DNA from: Labedella phragmitis
GTDB taxonomy: Bacteria; Actinomycetota; Actinomycetes; Actinomycetales; Microbacteriaceae
NCBI RefSeq assembly: GCF_004078635.1
Contig: NZ_RZNB01000002.1
Coordinates: forward strand, 186,001-250,000
Direction: 5' to 3'
Length of the DNA: 64,000 nt
Below, piece after piece: positions 46,820 through 55,861 of the stretch. Every line of letters begins with the position of its first letter. Position 1 is the first letter of the stretch. A model generated the notes under the pieces. It was given only the letters and a program-made list of their open reading frames with translations. It searched no databases and was not told the origin of the DNA. The position numbers and the translations under genes were made by a program.

Positions 46820-49800
46820 GTGACTCGAACCTCTGACTCCTTCGTCCACTTGCACGTGCACAGTGAGTACTCGATGCTCGACGGCGCCGCTCGCGTCAAA
46901 CCGCTCATCGAGGCGGCCGTCACCGAGGGCATGCCGGCAGTTGCGATCACCGACCACGGCAACGTCTTCGGCGCGTTCGACTTCTGGAAGACGGCGACCG
47001 ACGCCGGTATCAAACCGATCATCGGCACGGAGGCGTACCTCACCCCGGGCACGCACCGCACCGATCGCACACGCGTGCGCTGGGGCGACGGGGGAGGAGA
47101 CGACGTCTCGGGCTCGGGCGCCTACACTCACATGACCCTGCTCGCGGAGAACACCGAGGGCATGCACAACCTCTTCCGGTTGTCCTCGAAGGCCTCCATC
47201 GAGGGGTACTACTTCAAGCCCCGCATGGACCGCGAACTGCTCTCGACCTACTCGTCCGGTCTCATCGCCACGACGGGCTGCCCGAGCGGTGAGGTGCAGA
47301 CCCGGCTCCGGCTCGGTCAGTACGAGGCGGCGCGCGACGCCGCAGCGGATTTCCGCGACATCTTCGGCGCCGAGAACTTCTTCTGCGAGATCATGGACCA
47401 CGGGCTCGGCATCGAGCGCCGCATCATGACCGATCTGCTCCGGCTGGCCAAGGAACTCTCCCTCCCGCTCGTCGCCACGAACGACCTTCACTACACCCAC
47501 GCCCACGACGCCACGTCGCACGCTGCCCTGCTCTGCGTCCAGTCCGGCTCGACGCTCGACGATCCCAATCGGTTCAAGTTCGATGCCGACGAGTTCTACC
47601 TCAAGTCGGCGGCCGAGATGCGGCAGATCTTCCGCGACCACCCCGATGCGTGCGACAACACCCTCGCGATCGCGGAACGCTGCGATGTGAAGTTCAACAC
47701 GAGCGCGAACTACATGCCCCGCTTCCCCGTCCCCGAGGGCGAGACGGAGGAGTCCTGGTTCGTGAAGGAGGTCGACCGCGGGCTCGACGTGCGCTACCCG
47801 GACGGCGTGCCCGCCGAGGTCCGGGCGCAGGCGACCTACGAGGTCGGCGTCATCACGCAGATGGGATTCCCCGGCTACTTCCTCGTCGTCGCCGACTTCA
47901 TCAACTGGTCGAAGAACAACGGCATCCGCGTCGGTCCCGGGCGCGGATCCGGAGCCGGCTCGATGGCGGCGTACGCGATGCGCATCACCGATCTCGACCC
48001 CCTGCGCCACGGCCTCATCTTCGAGCGCTTCCTCAACCCGGATCGGGTCTCGATGCCCGACTTCGACGTCGACTTCGACGAGCGTCGTCGCGGCGAGGTC
48101 ATCAAATACGTCACCGAGAAGTACGGCGACGAGCGCGTCGCCCAGATCGTCACGTACGGCACCATCAAGGCGAAGCAGGCCCTCAAGGACTCCTCGCGCG
48201 TGCTCGGCTTCCCGTTCGGCATGGGCGAGAAGCTCACGAAGGCGATGCCGCCGGCCGTCATGGGCAAGGACATCCCGCTCACGGGCATCTTCGATCGTGA
48301 CCACCCCCGGTACAAGGAGGCCGCCGACATCCGGGCGGTGGTCGAGAGCGACCCGGAGGCGAAGACCGTCTTCGACACCGCTCTGGGGCTCGAGAACCTC
48401 AAGCGCCAGTGGGGTGTGCACGCGGCCGGCGTGATCATGTCGTCCGACCCGCTCATCGACATCATCCCCATCATGAAGCGCGAGCAGGACGGCCAGATCG
48501 TCACGCAGTTCGACTATCCCGCATGTGAGTCCCTCGGGCTCATCAAGATGGACTTCCTGGGGCTGCGCAACCTCACGATCATCGACGACGCGCTCGACAA
48601 CATCGAGGCGAACCGCGGTTTCCGCCCCGTCCTCGAAGACCTCGAGCTCGACGACCCCGAGGCCTACGCGTTGCTCGCCCGTGGGGACACCCTCGGCGTC
48701 TTCCAGCTCGACGGCGGCCCCATGCGGTCGCTCCTGCGCCTCATGAAGCCCGACAACTTCGAGGACATCTCCGCCGTCATCGCGCTCTACCGTCCCGGGC
48801 CCATGGGTGCGAACTCGCACATCAACTACGCGCTCCGCAAGAACGGTCAGCAGCCGATCACCCCGATCCACCCGCAGCTCGCGGAGCCGCTCGAGGAGAT
48901 CCTGTCCACGTCGTACGGCCTCATCATCTATCAGGAGCAGGTGATGGCGATCGCGCAGAAGGTCGCCGGCTTCTCGCTCGGACAGGCCGACATTCTCCGT
49001 CGAGCCATGGGCAAGAAGAAGAAGTCTGAGCTCGACAAGCAGTTCGAGGGATTCTCCGGCGGCATGCGCGCGAACGGCTACTCGGACGATGCCGTCAAGA
49101 TGCTGTGGGACATCCTGCTTCCGTTCTCCGACTACGCCTTCAACAAGGCGCACTCGGCGGCCTACGGCGTCTTGAGCTACTGGACCGCGTACCTAAAGGC
49201 GCACTACCGCGCCGAGTACATGGCGGCTCTCCTCACGTCCGTCGGCGACTCGAAGGACAAGATGGCGATGTACCTCAACGAGTGTCGTCGCATGGGGATC
49301 AACGTCCTGCCTCCGGACGTCAACGAGTCGATCGGCTTCTTCACGGCCGTGGGTGAGGACATCCGCTTCGGACTCGGCGCGGTCCGGAACGTCGGAAGCA
49401 ACGTCGTCGACGGCATCCGGCAGGCGCGCGAGGCGAAGGGGCGCTTCGAGAGTTTCCACGACTTCCTTCGCAAGGTCCCGCTGCCCGCCGCCAACAAGCG
49501 CACGATCGAGTCGCTCATCAAGGCCGGGGCTTTCGATACTCTCGGCGCCACCCGGCGTGCCCTCGTCGAGGTGCACGAATCGGCCGTCGAATCGGCGGTC
49601 AAGATCAAGCGAGACGAGGAGAACGGCAACATCGGGTTCGACTTCGACTCATTGTTCGAGGAGGTCGGCGTCACGCCCGAATCGCACGTGCCGTCCCGCC
49701 CCGAGTGGTCGAAGCGCGACAAGCTCGCCTTCGAGCGCGAGATGCTCGGCCTGTACGTCTCCGACCACCCTCTCGCCGGGCTCGAGGCACAACTCGCGAA

Positions 49801-50341
49801 GCACTACTCGACGACCATCACCGACCTCACGTCGTCCGAGCACACGCAAGACGGCGATCAGGTGACGATCGCGGGACTCGTCACGAGCGTGCAGCACCGC
49901 GTCGCCAAGGCCTCCGGCAACCAGTACGGCATCATCACGGTCGAGGACTTCAGCGGCGAGATCTCCGTGATGTTCATGGGGAAGGCGTACCAGGAGTTCT
50001 CGCCGTCGCTCGTCGGCGACTCGATCGTCGTGGTCCGCGGGCGCGTGAGCATGCGTGACGACGGCATGAATCTTCACGCGTACAGCCTCATGGCGCCGGA
50101 CCTCGGTCAAGCCGACGCGTCCGGACCGCTTCACCTGAGCGTGCCGGACTTCCGAGCCACGACCGACACGATCACCGAGCTCGGCGTCATCCTCGACCGG
50201 CACCGTGGCGACACCGAGGTGCGACTGAAACTCATCAAGGGAGACGCGGCTCGCGTGTTCGAGGTGCCGTATCCGGTCTCGGTGACGGCGGATCTCTACG
50301 GCGAACTCAAGTCCCTGCTCGGACCGAACTGCTTGAGTTGA
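46820..50341 (+). CDS. dnaE: DNA polymerase III alpha subunit
   Basis: A 1173-residue replicative polymerase of the DnaE1 type. Domains: PHP (from HVHSEYSMLDGA), the polymerase palm with PDFDVDFDERRRGEV and NGIRVGPGRGSGAGSM, YQEQVMAIA, the tandem helix-hairpin-helix region, and a C-terminal OB fold (VTIAGLVTSVQHR). No exonuclease domain is inserted, as expected for DnaE. GTG start. It ends the long plus-strand run and is followed by a hairpin. Confidence 0.97.
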   Translation: MTRTSDSFVHLHVHSEYSMLDGAARVKPLIEAAVTEGMPAVAITDHGNVFGAFDFWKTATDAGIKPIIGTEAYLTPGTHRTDRTRVRWGDGGGDDVSGSGAYTHMTLLAENTEGMHNLFRLSSKASIEGYYFKPRMDRELLSTYSSGLIATTGCPSGEVQTRLRLGQYEAARDAAADFRDIFGAENFFCEIMDHGLGIERRIMTDLLRLAKELSLPLVATNDLHYTHAHDATSHAALLCVQSGSTLDDPNRFKFDADEFYLKSAAEMRQIFRDHPDACDNTLAIAERCDVKFNTSANYMPRFPVPEGETEESWFVKEVDRGLDVRYPDGVPAEVRAQATYEVGVITQMGFPGYFLVVADFINWSKNNGIRVGPGRGSGAGSMAAYAMRITDLDPLRHGLIFERFLNPDRVSMPDFDVDFDERRRGEVIKYVTEKYGDERVAQIVTYGTIKAKQALKDSSRVLGFPFGMGEKLTKAMPPAVMGKDIPLTGIFDRDHPRYKEAADIRAVVESDPEAKTVFDTALGLENLKRQWGVHAAGVIMSSDPLIDIIPIMKREQDGQIVTQFDYPACESLGLIKMDFLGLRNLTIIDDALDNIEANRGFRPVLEDLELDDPEAYALLARGDTLGVFQLDGGPMRSLLRLMKPDNFEDISAVIALYRPGPMGANSHINYALRKNGQQPITPIHPQLAEPLEEILSTSYGLIIYQEQVMAIAQKVAGFSLGQADILRRAMGKKKKSELDKQFEGFSGGMRANGYSDDAVKMLWDILLPFSDYAFNKAHSAAYGVLSYWTAYLKAHYRAEYMAALLTSVGDSKDKMAMYLNECRRMGINVLPPDVNESIGFFTAVGEDIRFGLGAVRNVGSNVVDGIRQAREAKGRFESFHDFLRKVPLPAANKRTIESLIKAGAFDTLGATRRALVEVHESAVESAVKIKRDEENGNIGFDFDSLFEEVGVTPESHVPSRPEWSKRDKLAFEREMLGLYVSDHPLAGLEAQLAKHYSTTITDLTSSEHTQDGDQVTIAGLVTSVQHRVAKASGNQYGIITVEDFSGEISVMFMGKAYQEFSPSLVGDSIVVVRGRVSMRDDGMNLHAYSLMAPDLGQADASGPLHLSVPDFRATTDTITELGVILDRHRGDTEVRLKLIKGDAARVFEVPYPVSVTADLYGELKSLLGPNCLS

Positions 50342-50403
50342 CGGCTCGACCGAGCGTCGGTCGACCTGCGGAGCGCGGACCGACCGGACGGGACGACCGC
50401 CGG

Positions 50404-50444
50404 CGAACGGGGCCGTGGCGATCATGCCGCCGCGACCCCGTTCG
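50404..50444. terminator. bidirectional hairpin between dnaE and the LEA-like operon
   Basis: CGAACGGGG and CCCCGTTCG form a perfect 9-bp outer stem, with further pairing (GGC/GCC) inside, in the 118-base gap between convergent genes. TCTCTCGT follows. Confidence 0.65.
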
Positions 50445-50459
50445 TCTCTCGTACGTCGA

Positions 50460-51122
50460 TCAGCTCGTCGCGTCTCCCTGGACGGCGTGACGGGCGCTCT
50501 GCGCCTCGTCCTTGACGTCGGACGTGGCACTCTGGGCCTCGTCCTTCACCGTCTGCGCCGCGTCGGTCGCCTCGCCCTTGACCGTCTGGGCGGCGTCGGT
50601 CGCGTCGTCCTTCACAGCGTTCACGGCGTCCATCGCGGGATCCTTGAGGTTGGCAGCAACCTCCTTGCCGAGGGACTGCGCACCCTCGACGAGAGGCTGA
50701 GCGGCATCCTTCACGTCGGCCGCGAGCTCCTTCTCCTTCTCGCTCGCGGGGACGAGCGAGGAGACGAGGAGCCCGACTCCGAAGGCGATCAGACCGACCG
50801 CGAGGGGGCTGCCCTGCGCCGTCGAGACCGCCTTGTGCGGGAGATCTCCGGCGGACGAGCCGAGGGAAGACGCGTGACCCGAAACGGAGTCCTTCGCGCC
50901 GTGCGCAGCATCCGAGACGGAGCCCTTGACGTCGGAAGCGACCCCGAAGACGCGGTCCTTGACGGAGCTGATGGCGCCCTTGGCCTTCGCCTTCTCGCGG
51001 TCGACGATCTTCGACGGCGTCACTTTGTCGGCGAGAGCGTCGACATCGCTTCCGAGCGAGCTGCGTGTGCGCTCGATCTCCGCGCGGATGGCGTCCGGGT
51101 TCTGGGAGGAGGTGTCAGTCAT
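50460..51122 (-). CDS. DUF3618 protein with LEA-like 11-residue repeats
   Basis: A 220-residue protein. The DUF3618 opening is IRAEIERTRSSLGSDVDALADKV (about 11-33). A hydrophobic helix lies at about 108-126 (LAVGLIAFGVGLLVSSLV). The C-terminal 60 residues consist of 11-residue amphipathic repeats such as EATDAAQTVKD and EAQSATSDVKD, like those of group 3 late-embryogenesis-abundant proteins. It is the third gene of the operon, its ATG overlapping the holin-like gene stop (ATGA). Role inferred: membrane or protein protection under drying, salt or freezing stress. Confidence 0.85.
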   Translation of the reverse strand: MTDTSSQNPDAIRAEIERTRSSLGSDVDALADKVTPSKIVDREKAKAKGAISSVKDRVFGVASDVKGSVSDAAHGAKDSVSGHASSLGSSAGDLPHKAVSTAQGSPLAVGLIAFGVGLLVSSLVPASEKEKELAADVKDAAQPLVEGAQSLGKEVAANLKDPAMDAVNAVKDDATDAAQTVKGEATDAAQTVKDEAQSATSDVKDEAQSARHAVQGDATS

Positions 51123-51538
51123 CGGTTTTCCTCGTTCTTCTTGAGTGTTTCTGGAATCTTCTTGACGGAGTCGACGGTGCGGGGCATGCCCTGCACCTCC
51201 TTCATCGCCTTGCGGCCCGACGCGAACAGGATCGCGCCGATGATGGCCCAGATGACGGCCACGACGACAGCGGACCACCCGTTGTCGATGAGGTGGCCGA
51301 GTCCCCACCACAGCGCGACGGAGAGGAAGAAGACGGCCATGAGGCCGGCGTACCCGGCGGCTCCCATGAGCCCGGCTCCCTTACCCGCGCGAGATGCGGA
51401 CTGCTTCAATTCGGCTTTCGCGAGCTCGACCTCCTGCCGGAACAGGGTCGAGATGTCACGTGAGACCTCCGAGAGCAGATCACCGAGCGAGGTGTTCGCC
51501 GCCTTCTGCTCGGAGGGAGTGGTGGACGGATCGGTCAT
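51119..51538 (-). CDS. phage-holin-superfamily (DUF1469-type) membrane protein
   Basis: A 139-residue protein with an N-terminal amphipathic region (LGDLLSEVSRDISTLFRQEVELAKAELKQSASRAGKGAG) and two transmembrane helices at about 57-80 and 89-109. This is the actinobacterial holin_3_6/DUF1469 form, which despite the name is chromosomal and not tied to phage lysis. It lies between two LEA-like genes: 2 bases after the first and overlapping the third, so all three form one operon. Confidence 0.85.
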   Translation of the reverse strand: MTDPSTTPSEQKAANTSLGDLLSEVSRDISTLFRQEVELAKAELKQSASRAGKGAGLMGAAGYAGLMAVFFLSVALWWGLGHLIDNGWSAVVVAVIWAIIGAILFASGRKAMKEVQGMPRTVDSVKKIPETLKKNEENR

Positions 51539-51540
51539 GA

Positions 51541-52398
51541 TCAGTACGCTCCGCCGGCCGGGTTGCCCGCGCCGGTGCCCGGAGTCCCGTAGACGGGCGC
51601 ACCCGCGACGCCGCCGACCGAGTCGGTCGAGGTGGGGGGAGTGTAGGACGTCGGCGTCGCGTGGGCCGTCGTCGCCGTCGCGTCGTAGCCCGGCGTGGCG
51701 GTCGAGGCGTCCGGTGTCGACGAGCTCGACGTGGCCCCATCGGCGGCCGAATCCTTCGCCTCGCTCACGAGGCTGCGCGTCAAGCGACCCGCGAGGACTC
51801 CGGCCACGGCGGCGACGGCGATGAACGTGCCGGGCTTCCGGCGCGCGTAGTTCTTGACCTCCTCGAGGAGCGACCCCGGGTCGCGGTCCTCGAGCCACGT
51901 GGCGACGCCGCTCGCTCGCGAGGCGGCCTGCGAGACGAGGTCGGCGGCGATGCCGGGCTCGGTCGACGAATCGGCCATGCCGCGCAGCTCGTCGCTCAGG
52001 GCGTGAAGGCCGCTTGCGACCTTCTCCTGCTGGGCGCCCGCCTGCTCCGTGAGCTGCGCGCGCGTCTCGTGGACGAGGTCCTTGGCCTGGCGCTTCGCGG
52101 TCGAGGCGACGTGGCCGGCCTCCTCCTTCGCCGTCGAGGCGACTCCCTTCGCGGAGTCGGCTGCCGTGCCCCCGACGTTCTTCGCCGCGTCGGCTGCGGA
52201 GCCGCCGACGTTCTTGGCCTGCTCCTTCGCGGTGTCGGTCATGCTGCCCCCCGTGGAGGACGAGGAGTCCGAGCCCGTGTCATGGCTCGTTCCGGTGACA
52301 GGCGGCGCACCGACGACGGGCGGAACCGGGGTGGACGGAATGCCCGTCGACCCCGAGCCGCCCACGGGGTACGGCTCGGACGGATAGTTGTCAGTCAT
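51541..52398 (-). CDS. LEA-like repeat protein with membrane helix
   Basis: A 285-residue protein, first gene of the operon. N-terminal Pro/Gly/Ser-rich region (1-50); five 11-residue repeats (about 56-115, for example KNVGGSAADAA, KNVGGTAADSA, KGVASTAKEEA); a helical section; a hydrophobic helix at about 194-210 (GTFIAVAAVAGVLAGRL); and a Ser/Thr/Pro-rich tail. Repeats of this period and composition are typical of LEA-like stress proteins. The ATG at 52398 has GAGAGGGA upstream. No enzyme motif is seen. Confidence 0.8.
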   Translation of the reverse strand: MTDNYPSEPYPVGGSGSTGIPSTPVPPVVGAPPVTGTSHDTGSDSSSSTGGSMTDTAKEQAKNVGGSAADAAKNVGGTAADSAKGVASTAKEEAGHVASTAKRQAKDLVHETRAQLTEQAGAQQEKVASGLHALSDELRGMADSSTEPGIAADLVSQAASRASGVATWLEDRDPGSLLEEVKNYARRKPGTFIAVAAVAGVLAGRLTRSLVSEAKDSAADGATSSSSTPDASTATPGYDATATTAHATPTSYTPPTSTDSVGGVAGAPVYGTPGTGAGNPAGGAY

Positions 52399-52569
52399 GG
52401 CGAATCCCTCTCGATATTCCGATGAGTAGGTTCGCTCGACGCAGCGAGCGACCTCTGTCGAGTTTTCGCTCTCTCGACGACCTGCGACAAGCACTCGCAA
52501 AGTGACCCGTTTGGGGCTATATTCGTGCGCCCGCGTGATATTCGGGGATGGCGACGGGTTGTGGCCGTG

Positions 52570-53364
52570 CTAGAAGGGCCGCATGAGGCGCTCGAGGAAA
52601 CGCCGGGTGCGCTCCTCGCGGGGGGCCGTGAAGATCCGCTCGGGTGCTCCGCGCTCGAGGACGACGCCGTCGTCGAGGAAGAGCACCTCGTCCGCGACGT
52701 CGCGCGCGAAGGCCAGCTCGTGTGTCACGACGGCCATCGTCCAGCCCTCGTCCGCGAGGTCCTTCATGACGGACAGGACGTCCCCGACCAACTCGGGGTC
52801 GAGTGCCGACGTCGGCTCGTCGAACAGCAGGAGGCGGGGGCGGAGCGCGAGCGCTCTCACGATACCGACGCGCTGCTGCTGGCCGCCAGAGAGCTCCGAG
52901 GGGTAAGCGTCGCGTCGGGCATCGAGTCCGACGCGCTCGAGCAGCGAGCGGGCCTCGGCGATCACCTCTTCGCGCGGACGCCGCTGCACGCGCATGGGCC
53001 CCTCGATGACGTTCTGCATGACCGTGAGGTGCGGGAACAGGTTGTGCTGCTGGAAGACCATCGCCGAGAGGTCGCGGAGCCGGTTCCGCGTCGCGTCATC
53101 CACCGGTCCCGAGAAGTCGATGTCGAGGCCGGCTCCCGGTGCGCGCACGACGCCGCCGTCCGGCCGCTCGAGCCCGTTGAGGGAGCGCAGCACGGTCGTC
53201 TTGCCGGAACCCGACGGGCCGATCAGACACACGACCCGGCCCGCCCGCAGTGTGAGGTCCACCGACGTGAGGACCGCCGTCGACCCGAAGGACTTCGCGA
53301 GCCCCGTGACGTCGAGGACCGTCTCGGCCTCGGACGGCGGGGGAGTGATCGGATCAGGCGACAT
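52570..53364 (-). CDS. polar amino-acid ABC transporter, ATP-binding protein
   Basis: A 264-residue ATPase. Walker A GPSGSGKTT (49-57), signature LSGGQQQRVGIVRALAL, Walker B LLLFDEPTSALDPE, and the H-loop VVTHELAFARDVAD. The form is that of the GlnQ/HisP family. Its start overlaps the permease gene by 11 bases. Third gene of a binding protein-permease-ATPase operon. Confidence 0.93.
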   Translation of the reverse strand: MSPDPITPPPSEAETVLDVTGLAKSFGSTAVLTSVDLTLRAGRVVCLIGPSGSGKTTVLRSLNGLERPDGGVVRAPGAGLDIDFSGPVDDATRNRLRDLSAMVFQQHNLFPHLTVMQNVIEGPMRVQRRPREEVIAEARSLLERVGLDARRDAYPSELSGGQQQRVGIVRALALRPRLLLFDEPTSALDPELVGDVLSVMKDLADEGWTMAVVTHELAFARDVADEVLFLDDGVVLERGAPERIFTAPREERTRRFLERLMRPF

Positions 53365-54010
53365 GGCGTTCGAGCCTCCGTTCGAGGGTGCCCTGCCCCG
53401 CGGACAGCACGAGGCAGATCACCCAGTACAGGACCGCGGCCTCGATGTAGAGGAGCAGGAACTCGTTGGAGAACGCGGCGATCTGCTGCGCCTTCCGGAA
53501 CATCTCGGTGACGAGGATGAGAGAGGTGAGCGCCGTGTCCTTGACGAGACTGATGAACGTGTTCGACAGCGGGGGGACGGACACGCGTGCCGCCTGCGGC
53601 AGGATGATCCGTCGGAGCGCGAGCCAGCGAGGCATGCCGATCGTGTAGGCGGCCTCCCACTGGCCGCGCGGGATCGACAGGATCGCGGCGCGGATGATCT
53701 CCGCAGCGTAGCCGCCCACGTTGAGCGAGAGGACGATGATCGCGCTCGGCCAGGAGGGGATCGTGACGCCGACGGACGGCAGCCCGAAGAACACGACGTA
53801 GAGCTGCACGATGAGCGGTGTACCCCGGATGACGGAGATGTAGAACCGGGCGATCCCCGACAGCCACCACCGGGGTGACAGCCGTGCGAGGGCGGCGAGC
53901 AGCGCGACGGCCAGCCCCAGCACGAACGATACGAGCGCGAGGGGGATCGTGCCGGTGACCGCACCCTGGATGAGAGGCCAGAGCGACGAGAGGATGAGTT
54001 CCACGTCCAT
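53354..54010 (-). CDS. polar amino-acid ABC transporter, permease
   Basis: A 218-residue membrane protein of the HisMQ family with five hydrophobic helices. The EAA loop (EAAYTIGMPRWLALRRIILPQAARVSVPPLSNTFI) that contacts the ATPase is well preserved, and YISVIRGTPLIVQLYVVFFGLP is typical. Only one permease gene is present, so it probably works as a homodimer. It follows the binding protein by 29 bases. Confidence 0.93.
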   Translation of the reverse strand: MDVELILSSLWPLIQGAVTGTIPLALVSFVLGLAVALLAALARLSPRWWLSGIARFYISVIRGTPLIVQLYVVFFGLPSVGVTIPSWPSAIIVLSLNVGGYAAEIIRAAILSIPRGQWEAAYTIGMPRWLALRRIILPQAARVSVPPLSNTFISLVKDTALTSLILVTEMFRKAQQIAAFSNEFLLLYIEAAVLYWVICLVLSAGQGTLERRLERHVA

Positions 54011-54039
54011 CGAGAGCCTCCCTCCGATCGCGATTTGCC

Positions 54040-54882
54040 CTACTCGCTCACGTCCTCCCCGAAGTACTTCTCCGAGATCTCCGCCAGCGTACCCTCAGCC
54101 CGAAGATCGGCGAGGGCCTCGTCGACGGCCTCGACGAGGTCGTCGCTGCCCTTACGGAACGCGAAGGCGTTCTTCGAGGCGTCGTCGGTCTCGTCGACGA
54201 TCTTGAGGCCCGTCTCGCCGCCCCTCGTCTGCTCGTAGTCGAGGAACGTGAGCTCGTCGTTGACGGTCGCGTCCACGCGGCCCTGACGGAGCAGTTCCGC
54301 CGCTTGCGCCCACCCTTCGACGGCCTCGACGGAGGCGCCGTAGCTCTCCGCGACCTCGAACCAGTTGCTCGTGAGCGATTGCGCCGACGTCCGTCCCTCG
54401 AGGTCCTCGAGGGACGTGATGTCCGTCGTGTCCTCCGCTACGACGAGCACGCCGGGGGAGACCGTGTACGGCGTGCTGAAGTCGTAGTCCTCGAGGCGTT
54501 CCTCATTGATCGAGACCTGATTGGCGATGACGTCGAAGCGCCCGGCGTCGAGACCGCCGAAGATGCCGTCCCACTGGGTCTCCTCGAACTCGACGTCGAC
54601 GCCGAGTTCGTCGGCAACGGCCGTGATGACCTCGATGTCGTAGCCCGTGAGATCGCCGGAACCGCCCTCGTGGAAGGAGAACGGTCGGTAGGTCCCTTCG
54701 GTTCCGACGATGAGGACCCCCGCGTCCTGGACCTCCGCGAGGGTCAGCCCGCCCACCTCCGGCGATGCGGATGAGCCGGCACCCGAGCCGCCGGACGAGC
54801 ACGCGGAGAGCGCTGCCGCTGTGATGAGGACGGCCGACGCGACGACGGAGCGACGGAGAGGGGTTCGCGAGGTGCTGGACAT
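54040..54882 (-). CDS. ABC transporter substrate-binding lipoprotein (family 3)
   Basis: A 280-residue lipoprotein. The signal peptide ends in the lipobox LSAC with Cys28, which LspA would process. The mature part has the family 3 fold: VGTEGTYRPFSFHEGGSGDLTGYDIEVITAVADELG, WDGIFGGLDAGRFDVIANQVSI. The closest style is cystine/polar amino-acid binding proteins, but the ligand cannot be fixed. The ATG at 54882 gives a normal signal peptide; the upstream frame is not conserved. Confidence 0.92.
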   Translation of the reverse strand: MSSTSRTPLRRSVVASAVLITAAALSACSSGGSGAGSSASPEVGGLTLAEVQDAGVLIVGTEGTYRPFSFHEGGSGDLTGYDIEVITAVADELGVDVEFEETQWDGIFGGLDAGRFDVIANQVSINEERLEDYDFSTPYTVSPGVLVVAEDTTDITSLEDLEGRTSAQSLTSNWFEVAESYGASVEAVEGWAQAAELLRQGRVDATVNDELTFLDYEQTRGGETGLKIVDETDDASKNAFAFRKGSDDLVEAVDEALADLRAEGTLAEISEKYFGEDVSE

Positions 54883-55211
54883 GACGTTCCTTCGGTGTGA
54901 CGGGGCCGGGAGGACGCGGGTTCGCGGCGCTCTCGGACGAGCGGATCGGGGGTGACCACGACTGATGAATGCTAGGCCAGGAAGCGCTTCGGTCCGACAT
55001 CGTGTGACCGATCGTGACGCCGACGGCGCCGACGTCATGGTCGAGGGTCGCACGCGGGGACGTGACGAACGACACGGGTGGTGTTCCTCAGGATCGTGCG
55101 GCATAATCAACGGTGTCGGTGGTGTCGTGTATACCACCGCCGCCAACCGAATAGCACCGCTCATCCACACCTGGTCGTAGGGGAAGACGTATCAGGATGA
55201 TGGAGGATGAA
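54883..55211. promoter_or_regulatory. 329-base divergent promoter region (binding protein / DUF3145)
   Basis: No gene is seen here. CATAAT at 55102-55107 is a good -10 box for the DUF3145 gene. CGGTGGT, nine bases, ACCACCG (55117-55123 and 55133-55139) is a perfect 7-base dyad just downstream. GGAGG at 55202-55206 is the DUF3145 ribosome site. Toward the transporter, AAGGA precedes the ATG. Confidence 0.5.
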
Positions 55212-55715
55212 ATGGTGGCATCTGCTGCACGAGGGATGATCTTCATCCACTCGTCACCACGCGCGCTCTGCCCGCACGTCGAGTGGGCGGCCGGGCGCGC
55301 CCTCGGTCGCGCCGTGAACTTCTCGTGGACCGAGCAGCCGGTCCTCGCGGGCTCGCAGCGCGCGGAGTTCTACTGGGACGGGCAGCAGGGGATGGGCGCG
55401 GCGATCGCGTCATCGCTTCGCGGGTGGGAGCACCTCCGCTTCGAGGTGACCGAGGATCCGAGTCCCGGGTCGGACGGCGGCCGATGGCTGCACACTCCCG
55501 ACCTCGGCATCTTCTACGCGCAGACGGACAGCGCCGGCAACGTCGTCGTGCCAGAGGACCGGATCCGCTACGCGATGGACGTCGCGGGGTCCGACCCCGT
55601 CGAACTCCAGCGCGAACTGCGCGTCGCCCTGGGCCAGGCCTGGGACGACGAGCTCGAGGCGTTCCGGCACGCGAGCGACGACTCGTCGGTCATCTGGCTG
55701 CATAAGGTCGGCTGA
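55212..55715 (+). CDS. DUF3145 protein
   Basis: A 167-residue soluble protein of the actinobacterial DUF3145 family, recognised by FIHSSPRALCPHVEWAAGRALG near its start and WLHTPDLGIFYAQTD and ENRIRYAM-like (PEDRIRYAMD) segments. The function is unknown; the gene accompanies the fabDHPF cluster in many Actinobacteria. The ATG at 55212 is chosen because GGAGG stands 5 bases upstream; an earlier ATG at 55197 would add five residues. Confidence 0.85.
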   Translation: MVASAARGMIFIHSSPRALCPHVEWAAGRALGRAVNFSWTEQPVLAGSQRAEFYWDGQQGMGAAIASSLRGWEHLRFEVTEDPSPGSDGGRWLHTPDLGIFYAQTDSAGNVVVPEDRIRYAMDVAGSDPVELQRELRVALGQAWDDELEAFRHASDDSSVIWLHKVG

Positions 55716-55812
55716 CCGCCCCACAGACCCGGTCGTCGCCCTGGCGTGGACCGTGACCGTCGGACGGCTTCCCGGCGGCACGAGTGGCGAAACGACGACG
55801 ATCGAGAAACGA

Positions 55813-55850
55813 GAGAACCCCCGGCGGAAGGCTTCCCGCCGGGGGTTCTC
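55813..55850. terminator. bidirectional terminator between DUF3145 gene and fabF
   Basis: A perfect 15-bp stem (GAGAACCCCCGGCGG and complement) with an 8-base loop, 12 bases beyond the fabF stop on its side. It sits between convergent genes. Confidence 0.85.
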
Positions 55851-55861
55851 CGCGTCCTGCG

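Noticed and set aside
45674-49153. Minus-strand open frame of over 1100 codons opposite lspA-rluD-dnaE
   Set aside because: Composition is that of a mirror frame (Arg, Glu, Val, His-rich), and the plus strand carries dnaE with full catalytic motifs.
50500-50640. Short direct repeats that could look like a CRISPR-like or VNTR array
   Set aside because: They are the 33-base coding repeats of the 11-residue LEA-like segment; no spacers and no cas genes.
51119-51538. Holin-like gene as a sign of prophage
   Set aside because: No endolysin, integrase, structural gene or att repeat nearby; this family is chromosomal in Actinobacteria.
54883-55211. Possible tRNA or riboswitch in the longest gene-free stretch
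   Set aside because: No T-loop or acceptor pairing and no riboswitch core seen; only promoter elements.
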